Positions 17,079 to 26,581 are shown, counted from the stretch's first letter. The stretch is DNA of 64,000 bases from an uncultured Bradyrhizobium sp. (GCF_936928535.1 NZ_CAKZHY010000052.1:22503-86502), one strand, 5' to 3'. Notes: generated from the sequence alone by a model not told the origin. Program-made: numbers and translations.

Positions 17079-20000
17079 CTACTCCGCCGCATCCTTCTGT
17101 TCTTCGCCCTCTTCCTCCACGCTTGGCTTGCTCTCCATCCAGCGTGACAGCGTGTTGGAGAGGCGGTCGAGGTAGAGGTAGACGACCGGCGTCGTGAACA
17201 GGGTCAGCGCCTGGCTGACGATGAGGCCGCCGACCATGGCGTAGCCGAGCGGTTGGCGGATCTCGGCACCCGTGCCGGTGCCGAGCATCAGCGGTACGCC
17301 GCCGAGCAACGCCGCCATTGTCGTCATCATGATGGGCCGGAAACGCAGCAGCGCCGCCTGCCGGATCGATTGCTCCGGCGTCAGGTGCTGCTCGCGCTCC
17401 GCGACGATGGCGAAATCGACCATCATGATGCCGTTCTTCTTGACGATGCCGATCAGGAGGATGACCCCGATCAGGGCGATCAGGCTGAAATCGAAGCCTG
17501 ATATCATCAGGATCGCGATTGCACCGACGCCGGCCGATGGCAACGTGGACAGGATGGTCAGCGGATGGATGTAGCTCTCGTAGAGCACGCCCAGCACCAG
17601 ATAGACCACGACGAGCGCCGCGAGGATCAGCATCGGCACGGTGCCCAGCGATTGCTGGAACGCCTGGGCCGTCCCCTGAAAGCTCATCGACAGCGTCGGT
17701 GGCGCGCCCATCTCGCTCACCGCGCGCATGACGGCCGCGGTTGCCTGTCCGAGCGCAACGCCCTCGGCAAGGTTGAAGCTGATCGTCACCGCCGGAAACT
17801 GGCTCTGATGTGCGATCGCAAGCGGCCGCACCGGCTCGTTGTTCCATTTGCAGATGACCGAGAGCGGAACCTCGCCGCCGGTCAGCGGCGAGGTGATGTA
17901 GAGCTTGTTGAGCGTGTCGAGCTTGCCTTGCAGCGCAGGCGTGATCTCGAGCACCACGTGATAGCTGTTGGTCTGCGTGAAATACTGCGCCACCTGGCGC
18001 TGGCCGAACGCGTCGTAGAGCGTGTCGTCGATCAACTGCGGTTGGATGCCGTAGCGTGCCGCCGTGTCGCGATTGATCGTGAGCTGAAGCGTGGTGCCTT
18101 CGGTCTGCTGGTCGGTGGCGACATCATGAAGCTCCGGCAGGCCCTTCATGTGCATCAGGATTTTCGGCGCCCAGCTGTTCAACTCGGACAGATTGGCGTC
18201 CTGGAGCGTGAATTCGAACTGGGTGCGGGTGGCACGGCCGCCGAGACGCACGTCTTGTGAGGCCTGCATATAGAGGCGCGCGCCCTCGACCTTGGCGAGC
18301 TTTGGTCGCAGTCGCGCGATGATCTGTTGCGCATTGGCATCGCGTTCCCCGATCGGCTTCAGCGTAACATACATGCGCCCCGAATTCAGCGCCGTGCCGC
18401 CTCCGCCGATGAACATCGCGATGGAATCGACGGCAGGGTCGGCCTGCACGATGGCATTGAGCTCCTCCTGCCGCCGCTTCATCTCGGCGAAGGAGATGTC
18501 CTGGGGCATCTCCGAGACAGCGGTGAGAAAGCCATTGTCCTGCTGCGGGAAGAAGCCCTTCGGGATCAGGACGAACAGCAGCCCCGACAGGGCGACGGTG
18601 GCGAAGAAGATGCAGAGCGTGACGAGGCTGTGCCGCAACGCGAGGTCGAGCCCGCGCTCATAGGCGCCGAGCAGCCGCTCGAACAGCCGCTCGCTCCATT
18701 GGTAGAAGCGGCCGTGGCGGGCTTCGTGATCGGAGCGCAGGAAGCGCGATGCCATCATCGGCGTCAGGCTCAGCGAGACCACGAGCGAGACGAAGATCGC
18801 CATCGACAGCGTCACCGCGAATTCGCGGAACAGCCGTCCGATGATGCCGCCCATCAGCAGCAGCGGGATCAGCACGGCGATCAGGGAGATGCTGATGGAG
18901 ACGATGGTGAAGCCGATCTCGGCTGCGCCCTTGTAGGCGGCGGTGACCGGGTTCTCGCCGCGCTCGACATAGCGCGTGATGTTCTCCAGCATCACGATGG
19001 CGTCGTCGACCACGAAGCCGACCGCGATGGTCAGCGCCATCAGCGAGAGATTGTCCAGCGAATAGCCGAACACCCACATCAGCGAGCAGGCGCCGAGCAG
19101 CGCCAGCGGCACGGTGATGCTCGGGATGATCGTGGCCCAGAAGCTGCGCAGGAAGATGAAGATCACCATCACCACCAGCACGATGGTGATCATGAGCGTG
19201 ATCTGCACGTCGTCGACCGCAGCGCGGATGGTGATGGTGCGGTCGCTGATGATCTTGATCTTGATCGCGGGCGGGATCGCTCCGATCAGCCGCGGCAGCT
19301 TCTCCTTGATGCGATTGACCGTCTCGATGACGTTGGCGCCGGGTTGCTTGAAGATGACGAGGAACACGCCACGCTTGCCGTCCGCCCACGCCGCGGTCTT
19401 CATGTCCTCCGGTCCCGACACCGCTTCACCGATGTCGCGAATCCGCAAAGGCGCGCCGTTGCGATAGGCGATAATCACATCCTGCCACTGCGCGGCCTCG
19501 AGCAACTGGTCGTTGGCGTAGACAGTATAGGCGCGCCTGATGCCATCGATATTGCCCTTTGGGCTGTCCGTGGTCGCGATCGCGATCTGGCTGCGCACGT
19601 CCTCCAAGGACAGCCCCTTGGCGACCAGCTTGGCGGGATCGATCTGGATGCGCACCGCGGGCTTCTGCTGGCCGCCGACAAACACCTGCGCGACGCCGGG
19701 AATTTGGCTGAGCTGCTGCGCGAGCTGGGCGTCGGTGCGGTCGCTGACGGTGGTGAGAGGCAGCGTCTCCGAGGTTGCCGACAGGATCATGATCGGCGAA
19801 TCGGCAGGGTTCACCTTCCGGTAGTTCGGCGGCGAAGGCAGGTTCTTCGGCAATTGGCCGCTTGCTGCGTTGATTGCCGCCTGCACGTCGTTGGCCGCGG
19901 CGTCGATCAGCCGGTTGAGATCGAACTGGATGGTGATCGATGCCGAGCCGAGCGAGCTCGTCGAGGTCATCTGCGTGATGCCGGGGATTTGCGCGAGCTG

Positions 20001-20213
20001 GCGCTCGAGCGGCTGCGCCACGGAGGAAGCCATGGTCTCGGGGCTGCCGCCCGGCAGCGAGGCGGACACCTGGATCGTCGGAAAGTCGACCTGCGGCAGC
20101 GGCGCAACCGGTAGTAGCGGATAGGCTACGAGGCCTACGAACAGAATGCCGGCCATCAGTAGCGAGGTGCCGATCGGATAGCGGATGAAGGGAGATGAGA
20201 AGCTCTTTTGCAT
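17079..20213 (-). CDS. RND-type multidrug efflux permease, MdtC-like
   Basis: The protein has 1044 residues from the ATG at 20213 (MQKSFSSPFIRYPIGTSLLM); a longer frame has no hydrophobic start. It shows the RND pattern of two repeats with 12 membrane helices and two large periplasmic loops. The proton-relay aspartates are in VGFVVDDAIVMLENI, and GIVKKNGIMMVDFAI matches the second half. YFTQTNSYHVVLEITP is typical of the MdtC/MuxC branch. Such pumps export drugs, bile salts or metals with a membrane-fusion protein and an outer channel. No partner genes adjoin it here, which is unusual because MdtC normally works with MdtB and MdtA. Confidence 0.93.
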   Translation of the reverse strand: MQKSFSSPFIRYPIGTSLLMAGILFVGLVAYPLLPVAPLPQVDFPTIQVSASLPGGSPETMASSVAQPLERQLAQIPGITQMTSTSSLGSASITIQFDLNRLIDAAANDVQAAINAASGQLPKNLPSPPNYRKVNPADSPIMILSATSETLPLTTVSDRTDAQLAQQLSQIPGVAQVFVGGQQKPAVRIQIDPAKLVAKGLSLEDVRSQIAIATTDSPKGNIDGIRRAYTVYANDQLLEAAQWQDVIIAYRNGAPLRIRDIGEAVSGPEDMKTAAWADGKRGVFLVIFKQPGANVIETVNRIKEKLPRLIGAIPPAIKIKIISDRTITIRAAVDDVQITLMITIVLVVMVIFIFLRSFWATIIPSITVPLALLGACSLMWVFGYSLDNLSLMALTIAVGFVVDDAIVMLENITRYVERGENPVTAAYKGAAEIGFTIVSISISLIAVLIPLLLMGGIIGRLFREFAVTLSMAIFVSLVVSLSLTPMMASRFLRSDHEARHGRFYQWSERLFERLLGAYERGLDLALRHSLVTLCIFFATVALSGLLFVLIPKGFFPQQDNGFLTAVSEMPQDISFAEMKRRQEELNAIVQADPAVDSIAMFIGGGGTALNSGRMYVTLKPIGERDANAQQIIARLRPKLAKVEGARLYMQASQDVRLGGRATRTQFEFTLQDANLSELNSWAPKILMHMKGLPELHDVATDQQTEGTTLQLTINRDTAARYGIQPQLIDDTLYDAFGQRQVAQYFTQTNSYHVVLEITPALQGKLDTLNKLYITSPLTGGEVPLSVICKWNNEPVRPLAIAHQSQFPAVTISFNLAEGVALGQATAAVMRAVSEMGAPPTLSMSFQGTAQAFQQSLGTVPMLILAALVVVYLVLGVLYESYIHPLTILSTLPSAGVGAIAILMISGFDFSLIALIGVILLIGIVKKNGIMMVDFAIVAEREQHLTPEQSIRQAALLRFRPIMMTTMAALLGGVPLMLGTGTGAEIRQPLGYAMVGGLIVSQALTLFTTPVVYLYLDRLSNTLSRWMESKPSVEEEGEEQKDAAE

Positions 20214-20642
20214 GCCCCGGGACCACGGATCGGCCAGCGCATCTTCTCGCCGCGCACGGCAGAGCCGCACTCGATAAGCCCGAGCGCGAATGTGCGTTTC
20301 CTTCAGCCGATATGTTTGTTGATTGCCCTGGATCGTCGTCGGTCCGGGGCCGGCGTTGTGGTCGAAAGACTAGTCTGTTCGCCCGGGGCCCGTGAACGGA
20401 TTCCTGCGCCGGGGAATTGCGACCTTTGTCGAAGAACGGTCGTATCGAGATATGCGTGCAATGCAGGCGCAGCCGCAGAGCGCTTGCGCGGTTCCGGATC
20501 GTTACGGCGCTGCGCCCCGCTGTTTTTGCTGCTTCTCACAAACAGGAGAGGTATAAGCCGCGAAGGTCGCTTGTTTCGCGCCACTGTGCCATATCGAAAT
20601 GGCATAACACCTGCCGTTGTTACCGATTCGAGGAAACGTCCG
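20214..20642. other. 429-base divergent gap with a small palindrome
   Basis: This gap separates the divergent RND pump and DUF3551 genes. I see no gene. TGCCAT at 20587-20592 and ATGGCA at 20599-20604 form a perfect six-base inverted repeat with a six-base spacer about 40 bases before the DUF3551 start, a possible operator. The rest is G+C rich without clear motifs. Confidence 0.4.
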
Positions 20643-20918
20643 ATGCGTCTCGCTCTCCTGACCCTCACCGCGATTTCCACGCTGTTCGTCGCGGCAGATG
20701 CCAGCGCCCAGACCTATGATCCGCACTATCCGGTGTGCATGCACGTTTACGCGGGGGGCGGCAGGAGTGGCGGCGGCAACAACTGGTTCGACTGCTCGTT
20801 CACGTCGCTGGAGCAGTGCCGCGCAACAGCGTCAGGTCTCGCAGCCACCTGTGACGTCAATCCCTACTACGCTTTCAACGAGCCGCAGCCCCGCAAGCGT
20901 CACAAGAAGGTGTACTGA
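20643..20918 (+). CDS. small secreted DUF3551 family protein
   Basis: The protein has 91 residues from the ATG at 20643 after GAGGAAAC. A signal peptide ends at ASA (MRLALLTLTAISTLFVAADASA). The mature part has the DUF3551 layout: YPVCMHVYAGGG, FDCSFTSLEQCRATASGLAATCDVNPYY, with four cysteines that could form disulfides, and a basic tail KRHKKVY. The family is abundant in Bradyrhizobium and has no known function. It is a single gene with its own promoter region. Confidence 0.85.
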   Translation: MRLALLTLTAISTLFVAADASAQTYDPHYPVCMHVYAGGGRSGGGNNWFDCSFTSLEQCRATASGLAATCDVNPYYAFNEPQPRKRHKKVY

Positions 20919-20968
20919 TCGCCGGTGGTACGTCTCCCGGCGTGCTCTTTTCGCGCGGGAGCCGCAGG

Positions 20969-21949
20969 TTATTCCTTCTTGATTCCCGATAGCTCCACCA
21001 CCTTGCGCCAGCGCTCGGTCTCCGCGGTGAGCATGGTACTGAACTCGCCGGCATTGCCATGCAGCGGGATCGCGCCGAGCTCGGCGATGCGGGCCTTGAT
21101 CTCCGCGTCGGACAAGGCCGCGTCGACCTCGCGATTGAGCAGATCGATGATTTCGCGCGGCGTGTCGTGAGGCGCGCCGACGCCGTAAAAGGACGATGTC
21201 TCATAGCCCGCAAGCGTGTCCGCGATCGGCGGCACGTCGGCCAGGATCTCCGAACGCTCGCGCGTGGTGACGCCGAGCGCACGCAGCTTGCCCGCCCGCA
21301 CCAGCTCGAAGGACGAGGTGACGTTGTCGAACATGCCCTGGATCTGGCCGCTCATCACGTCGGTCAGGCCCGGTGCGGAACCGCGATACGGCACGTGCGT
21401 AAACTGCACGCCGGCCATCGACTTGAACAGTTCGCCGGAGAGGTGCAACGACGTGCCGATGCCGGAGGACGCGATCGACATCTTGCCGGGATTTGCCTTG
21501 GCATAGGCGATGAAGTCGGCGACGCTTCTGACCGGCAGATCATTGCTGACGACCAGCACCAACGGAATGCGTGCGACGCCGGCGACCGGTGCGATGCCCT
21601 TGGCAAAATCATAGGGCAGGGCCGGATCGAATGAGGCGTTGATCGCGTTTGCGGTCGAGGTCAGCAGCAGCGTGTATCCGTCCGGTGCCGAGGTGATCAC
21701 GGCCTGCGTTCCGATATTGCTACCGGCCCCCGGCTTGTTCTCGACCACAAAAGTTTGCCCGAGCCGGTCGGACAGCCGCTGGCAGATCAGCCGTGACAGC
21801 ACATCGGTGGCCCCGCCCGGTGCGTAAGGGACCACCCATTTCACGTTGCGCGAGGGATAGGATGGGTTGCCGATCGCAAAGGCGAGCGGTGCGGCAAGCG
21901 CGGCTGCGGCGCATGCGGCAGTCTGAACGAAACGTCGCCTGCTGATCAT
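20969..21949 (-). CDS. tripartite tricarboxylate transporter (Bug) substrate-binding protein
   Basis: The protein has 326 residues from the ATG at 21949, where a twin-arginine-like signal begins (MISRRRFVQTAACAAAALAAPLAFA). An upstream ATG at 22027 would bury the signal. The Bug family marks are VKWVVPYAPGGATDVLSRL, VVENKPGAGSNIGTQAVITSAPDGYTL and the later HDTPREIIDLLNREV. These periplasmic proteins bind carboxylates for TctAB-type transporters. No TctA or TctB gene adjoins, so it is an orphan binding protein, as is common in Bradyrhizobium and Bordetella. The ligand is unknown. Confidence 0.9.
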   Translation of the reverse strand: MISRRRFVQTAACAAAALAAPLAFAIGNPSYPSRNVKWVVPYAPGGATDVLSRLICQRLSDRLGQTFVVENKPGAGSNIGTQAVITSAPDGYTLLLTSTANAINASFDPALPYDFAKGIAPVAGVARIPLVLVVSNDLPVRSVADFIAYAKANPGKMSIASSGIGTSLHLSGELFKSMAGVQFTHVPYRGSAPGLTDVMSGQIQGMFDNVTSSFELVRAGKLRALGVTTRERSEILADVPPIADTLAGYETSSFYGVGAPHDTPREIIDLLNREVDAALSDAEIKARIAELGAIPLHGNAGEFSTMLTAETERWRKVVELSGIKKE

Positions 21950-22158
21950 CGTGGCCTCCAGTTCATCGCGCGCGCGGCGCGTCCGAATGACTGGACTTGC
22001 TATCGCAAGAATTGCGCCAGGCCGCACGCCGATCCCGCTGACTTGGTAAAGGATGATCGCGGTTAATCGAGAGCTAACCGAGTTTTACCTTGTCTCTTAA
22101 CACCTGGGCAAAGTGCGCGGGCTAAGCTTGCGGGAACAAGCGGATACCGCCCGAAAGA

Positions 22159-23973
22159 ATGAACGGCATGACCACTGGCGTCATCGAGCAAGCCAAGGCC
22201 GCGCGTGCGCCTTCGGCCTCAAAGATCTGGCTGAAGGCGATCGAGCTGACCGCGCGGATCGAGACGCTGCCCGGCCGGCTGTTCGCTGACGTCGTCGACG
22301 ATTGGGCGCGGCGCCAGCCCGACCGGCTCGCACTGGTCACGGACGATGCCGCGCTCGACTATGACGGTCTGTCGAAGCGCATCAATTGCTATGCGCGGTG
22401 GGCGCGCTCGGTGGGCGTCGTCAAGGGCGACACAGTCGGCCTGATCATGCCAAATGGCATTGACTACGTCGCAGCCTGGCTTGGCATCAGCCGCGTCGGC
22501 GGCGTGGTGGCTCTGCTGAACACCAAGCTCGTCGGCCGGTCGCTCGCGCATTGCATCGATGTGGCAAAACCCACCCATCTCATCGTCGCACACGCGTTGA
22601 CGGAGACGCTGGACAGCGCAACGCCGCATCTGAAGACCGAGACAAAGATCTGGACCCATGGCGACGCCCGCAGCGAGCGGGCGATCGATGTCGCCCTCGC
22701 TGCGCTCGATGACGGGCCGCTGTTGCCGGAGGAGCATGGCGACGTCACCATCGATGACCGCGCGCTGCTGATCTACACCTCGGGCACGACCGGCCTGCCG
22801 AAGGCCGCCAGCATCAGCCATCGCCGCATCCTCAATTGGGGCTTCTGGTTCGCCGGCCTCACTGGGGCGACGCCGCAGGACAGGCTCTATGACTGCCTGC
22901 CGCTGTTCCATTCGGTCGGCGGCATCGTGGCGCCCTGCAGCATGCTGGCCGCCGGCGGATCGGTGGTGATCGCGGAAAAGTTTTCGGCCTCGAACTTCTG
23001 GCCCGACATTGTCAGGCACGATTGTACGCTGTTTCAATATATCGGCGAGCTCTGCCGCTATTTGCTCAAGGCGCCGCCGTCGGAATACGAGAACCGCCAT
23101 CGCCTGCGACTGGTCTGCGGCAACGGCCTGCGCGGCGATATCTGGGAGGATTTCCAGAGCCGTTTCGCCATTCCGCGCATCCTCGAATTCTATGCCGCGA
23201 CCGAAGGCAATTTCTCGCTGTTCAACGTCGAGGGCCAGCCGGGCGCCATCGGCCGCATCCCGCCGCTGCTTGCGCATCGCTTTCCGGCAAGCCTCGTCAA
23301 GCTTGACCCCGACAGCGGAGCGCCGTTGCGCAATGACGAGGGATTCTGCATCGCCTGCGCCCGCGGCGAGGCCGGCGAGGCGATTGGCCGCATCGGCAAG
23401 GCCGAGGAGGGGGGCGGCCGCTTCGAGGGCTATACCGATGCGGGCGAGACCGAGAAGAAGATCTTGCGCGACGTCTTCGCCAGGGGTGACGCCTGGTTCC
23501 GCACCGGCGATCTGATGCGGCTCGATGACAAGGGATTTTTCCATTTCGTAGATCGCATCGGCGACACCTTCCGCTGGAAGGGCGAGAACGTCGCGACATC
23601 GGAGGTCAATGACGCCGTGCGCGATTTCACTGGCGTGGTCGATGCCACGACCTATGGCGTCGGCATTCCCGGCACTGACGGCCGTGCCGGCATGAGCGCA
23701 ATCGTGGTTAACGAGGGCTTTGACATCGAAGCGCTGCCGGCTCATCTCGCTCAGCGTCTGCCGGCCTATGCTCGCCCGGTTTTCATCCGCATCTCGCGCG
23801 AGCTCGATGCGACCGAGACCTTCAAGCAGAAGAAGAGCGACCTTGCGCGCGAAGGGTTTGACCCCGCCGCGATCGCCGAGCCGCTGTTCGTGCTGGAGCC
23901 GAAATCCGGCGCGTATGTCGCGCTCGATTCAGGTCATTTTGCGCAGATCGTCGACGGTACGATCAGACTGTAG
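22159..23973 (+). CDS. FATP/VLCS-type long-chain acyl-CoA synthetase
   Basis: The protein has 604 residues. The ANL P-loop LLIYTSGTTGLPKAAS and the family regions RLRLVCGNGLRGDIWEDFQ, FYAATEGNFSLFNVEG and RTGDLMRLDDKGFFHFVDRIGDTFRWKGENVAT place it with the FATP/very-long-chain acyl-CoA synthetases. The catalytic C-terminal lysine is probably in ETFKQKKSDL. It would make CoA esters of long-chain or sterol-like acids at the membrane. The ATG at 22159 or 22168 may start it. It lies 151 bases upstream of the ACP operon on the same strand, so it could supply that operon with acyl chains, which is inference. Confidence 0.9.
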   Translation: MNGMTTGVIEQAKAARAPSASKIWLKAIELTARIETLPGRLFADVVDDWARRQPDRLALVTDDAALDYDGLSKRINCYARWARSVGVVKGDTVGLIMPNGIDYVAAWLGISRVGGVVALLNTKLVGRSLAHCIDVAKPTHLIVAHALTETLDSATPHLKTETKIWTHGDARSERAIDVALAALDDGPLLPEEHGDVTIDDRALLIYTSGTTGLPKAASISHRRILNWGFWFAGLTGATPQDRLYDCLPLFHSVGGIVAPCSMLAAGGSVVIAEKFSASNFWPDIVRHDCTLFQYIGELCRYLLKAPPSEYENRHRLRLVCGNGLRGDIWEDFQSRFAIPRILEFYAATEGNFSLFNVEGQPGAIGRIPPLLAHRFPASLVKLDPDSGAPLRNDEGFCIACARGEAGEAIGRIGKAEEGGGRFEGYTDAGETEKKILRDVFARGDAWFRTGDLMRLDDKGFFHFVDRIGDTFRWKGENVATSEVNDAVRDFTGVVDATTYGVGIPGTDGRAGMSAIVVNEGFDIEALPAHLAQRLPAYARPVFIRISRELDATETFKQKKSDLAREGFDPAAIAEPLFVLEPKSGAYVALDSGHFAQIVDGTIRL

Positions 23974-24124
23974 CCGCAGCAAAATCGGCAGATAGGTCCA
24001 ATTTTATCTGAATTGTCCAAGAGGCCATTTACTTCTGTCGGGTAAACAGACGCCCATGGGAGGCGGTCATCAAGAGCCGCCGCAAGACATACAGTCGATT
24101 AACTAACGAAGAGGCGAGCCAGCC

Positions 24125-24370
24125 ATGTCGGTACGGTCCAAGGTCATCGAGGCGATCCAGCAGATCGCCAAGGAACAGAACGTCACGCTTCCCGCGCTCA
24201 CGGACGATCTGTCCCTGCATGAGACGGGTTTCGACTCGCTTGCCTTCGCGATCCTTGTCGCCCGTCTCGAGGACGAGACCGGCGTCGACCCCTTCACCAT
24301 TTCCGAGGACGCCGCGTTCCCCGCTACCGTGGGTGATTTCGTGCGGGCCTACGAAAATGTCCCCGCGTGA
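24125..24370 (+). CDS. acyl carrier protein
   Basis: The protein has 81 residues and the carrier motif GFDSLAFA, with phosphopantetheine serine S38. Its sequence (LPALTDDLSLHETGFDSL, EDETGVDPFTISEDAAFPATVGDF) differs from the housekeeping AcpP and resembles carriers of small specialised operons. Its end overlaps the start of the following ligase by 14 bases, so the two are translationally coupled. It probably accepts an acyl group from that ligase. A phosphopantetheinyl transferase is not seen nearby; the genomic one would serve. Confidence 0.92.
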   Translation: MSVRSKVIEAIQQIAKEQNVTLPALTDDLSLHETGFDSLAFAILVARLEDETGVDPFTISEDAAFPATVGDFVRAYENVPA

Positions 24371-25739
24371 GATTTTTGCGCTCCGCGACTATCTGAGCCC
24401 GGAGCGGAAGGGCCGCACGATCTCGGATGCGCACGAAGTCGTGTCGCTGACCGACATCCTGTCGCAAACCGTGCTGGGCGACCGCTTGCGCGAGCTGTCC
24501 GGCCGCGCCGTGCTGCTCAAGCTGTCGGACCAGCTCCGCTCGGGCCTTGCCATGATCGAGCTCGACGGCATCGCGCGCCGCATGCTGCTGTGCCCGCCTG
24601 ATCTCAACCCGGCCTATCTCGACGCGTTGATCGCCGATGCCGGGATCGACGCCGTCGTTACCGATGAGCCCGATCGCTGGGCTGAGACCGGCGTCTCGCT
24701 CGTCGTCACCGCTCAATTGCCGCTTCAAGCCGCCACGCCGGTGAAGACCGAGCGCGCGACCGAATGGCTGATGCTGACCTCGGGCACCTCGGGCGTGCCG
24801 AAGATCGTCGGTCACACGCTGGAAGCGCTCACCGGCGCGATCGTTGCCGAAGGTCCGGCCAGGGGACCTGCGCCGGTCTGGGCCACGTTCTACGACATCC
24901 GCCGCTATGGCGGCTTGCAGATCTTCCTCCGCGCCATCCTCTCCGGCGGCTCGATGGTGCTGTCGGACCCGCATGAAGCGCTCGCAGATCATGTTGCCCG
25001 GCTGAACGCGCACGCCGTCTCCCACATCTCGGGCACGCCCTCGCACTGGCGCAAGCTGCTGATGAGCGGCGCGGCCGCGCAATTCAAGCCGGGCTATGTC
25101 CGTCTCTCCGGCGAGATCGCCGACCAGGCGGTGCTCGACGGTCTGAAAGCGGCATTCCCCGACTCCTCCGTCGGCCATGCCTACGCCTCGACCGAGGCCG
25201 GCGTGGGCTTTGCCGTCAATGACGGGCTCGAAGGCTTTCCGGCCAGCTATCTCGGCAATCGCAATGGCGTCGAGATGAAGGTCGTGGACGGCTCGCTGCG
25301 CATCCGTTCGACGCGCACGGCGCACGCTTATATCGGACGCAACGCGGCGGCCCTGACCGATGGCGATGGTTTCGTCGACAGTGGCGATATCGTCGAGCTG
25401 CGGGGCGACCGCTATTATTTCGTCGGCCGCCGCGGCGGCATCATCAATATCGGCGGGCTGAAAGTCCATCCCGAGGAGATCGAGGCGGTGATCAACCGTC
25501 ACGCCGACGTGCGGATGTCACGGGCGAAGTCGCGGAAGAGTCCGATCACCGGCGGCATCGTCGTCGCCGACGTGATCCTCGCCGACGGCACCGATCAAGC
25601 GCGGGCGAAAGAGATCCGCGATCAGATCCTGGATCAGTGCCGCACGCAGCTCGCCTCGCACAAGGTGCCGGCGGTGATCCGCTTCGTCGAGGCGCTCGAC
25701 GTCACTCCGGCCGGCAAACTGGCGCGCACCGATGCATAA
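24357..25739 (+). CDS. AMP-dependent ligase coupled to the acyl carrier protein
   Basis: The protein has 460 residues from the ATG at 24357, inside the 3' end of the ACP gene. The P-loop is TSGTSGVPK at 141-149, the second core motif region is HAYASTEAGVGF, and the hinge and C-terminal region are YFVGRRGGIINIGGLKVHPEEIE and PAGKLAR with K454 as probable catalytic lysine. It is shorter than CoA ligases and has a reduced N-terminus. By position it may load an acid onto the carrier protein instead of CoA. Overlap with the next gene is eight bases. The substrate is not known. Confidence 0.88.
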   Translation: MSPREIFALRDYLSPERKGRTISDAHEVVSLTDILSQTVLGDRLRELSGRAVLLKLSDQLRSGLAMIELDGIARRMLLCPPDLNPAYLDALIADAGIDAVVTDEPDRWAETGVSLVVTAQLPLQAATPVKTERATEWLMLTSGTSGVPKIVGHTLEALTGAIVAEGPARGPAPVWATFYDIRRYGGLQIFLRAILSGGSMVLSDPHEALADHVARLNAHAVSHISGTPSHWRKLLMSGAAAQFKPGYVRLSGEIADQAVLDGLKAAFPDSSVGHAYASTEAGVGFAVNDGLEGFPASYLGNRNGVEMKVVDGSLRIRSTRTAHAYIGRNAAALTDGDGFVDSGDIVELRGDRYYFVGRRGGIINIGGLKVHPEEIEAVINRHADVRMSRAKSRKSPITGGIVVADVILADGTDQARAKEIRDQILDQCRTQLASHKVPAVIRFVEALDVTPAGKLARTDA

Positions 25740-26454
25740 TGTTCTCGTCACCGGCGGCAGCCGCGGCATTGGCCTTGCGATCGGCAAGCGCCTGGCCGGT
25801 GCCGGCTACAACGTGATCGCGGCCGCACGGCGCGAGAGCGACGAGCTCAAGTCTGCGATCGCCGCTTCCGAGGGACGTCTGCATTTCCGCGCGTGTGATC
25901 TGTCGGTGATCGATGCGATCCCGGCGTTCGCAAAGCTCGTGCGCGACGAATTCGGCCCGATTTACGGGCTCGTCAACAACGCCGGCCTCGGCACCGAAGG
26001 CCTGCTCGCCACCATGCATAATTCGGAGATCGAGGCGCTGGTGCAGCTCAACGTGCTGTCGCCGATCATCCTCACCAAATATGTCGCGCGCCAGATGATG
26101 GCGGACGGCGCGGGCCGCATCATCAACATCTCCTCGATCATCGCGACGACCGGCTACAACGGCCTCTCGGTTTATGGTGCGACCAAGGCGGCGGCGACCG
26201 GCTTTACCCGCTCGCTCGCGCGCGAGGTCGGCAAGCTCGGCATCACCGTAAACGCAATCTCGCCCGGTTTCATCGACACCGAGCTCACGCACAATCTCTC
26301 CGACGAGGGTCGCAAGCGCATCGCCGGCCGTAGCGCGCTGCGACGTCTGCCCGAAACCGAGGACGTTGCGCGCATGGTTGAATATTTGCTCGGCGACGGC
26401 GGTCGCAACGTGACCGGCACCGTGTTCACGATCGACGCCGGGAACACGGCCTGA
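25732..26454 (+). CDS. FabG-like short-chain reductase of the ACP operon
   Basis: The protein has 240 residues. The nucleotide motif TGGSRGIG is at 7-14, NNAG is at 82-85 and the catalytic residues are S135, Y148 and K152. It resembles 3-oxoacyl-ACP reductases, which use NADPH. It overlaps the ligase gene by eight bases and completes a three-gene operon of carrier, ligase and reductase. No ketosynthase is present, so a 3-keto group would have to come from elsewhere, or the enzyme may act on a different carbonyl or alcohol on the carrier. Confidence 0.9.
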   Translation: MHNVLVTGGSRGIGLAIGKRLAGAGYNVIAAARRESDELKSAIAASEGRLHFRACDLSVIDAIPAFAKLVRDEFGPIYGLVNNAGLGTEGLLATMHNSEIEALVQLNVLSPIILTKYVARQMMADGAGRIINISSIIATTGYNGLSVYGATKAAATGFTRSLAREVGKLGITVNAISPGFIDTELTHNLSDEGRKRIAGRSALRRLPETEDVARMVEYLLGDGGRNVTGTVFTIDAGNTA

Positions 26455-26457
26455 GAC

Positions 26458-26482
26458 GGAACCCGTCCGATAAAAGGACGTT
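26458..26482 (+). promoter_or_regulatory. EcfG-type promoter upstream of the 26582 gene
   Basis: GGAAC at 26458-26462 is followed by exactly 16 bases and CGTT at 26479-26482, a perfect match to the known EcfG promoter consensus. It lies right after the SDR stop and about 100 bases before a small gene with a good ribosome site. It is the best match to this consensus in the window, equal to the one at 36361. Confidence 0.75.
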
Positions 26483-26581
26483 GATCCGGCACAATGACAA
26501 CGAGCCGGATTTGGTCGTAAGATGCCACGTCATCGATTGAGGTACGTCAATCGAACTGCCCTAAACGAAAGGGAGCAGTCC

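Noticed and set aside
18327..20114. Long plus-strand frame of 595 codons opposite the RND pump
   Set aside because: It is fully antisense to a strongly conserved RND permease, is rich in Arg, Asp and His as expected of high-G+C shadow frames, and shows no domain or ribosome site.
22131..22165. GGAAC upstream of the FATP-type ligase
   Set aside because: The -10 element at N16 reads AAAG, so the EcfG match fails.
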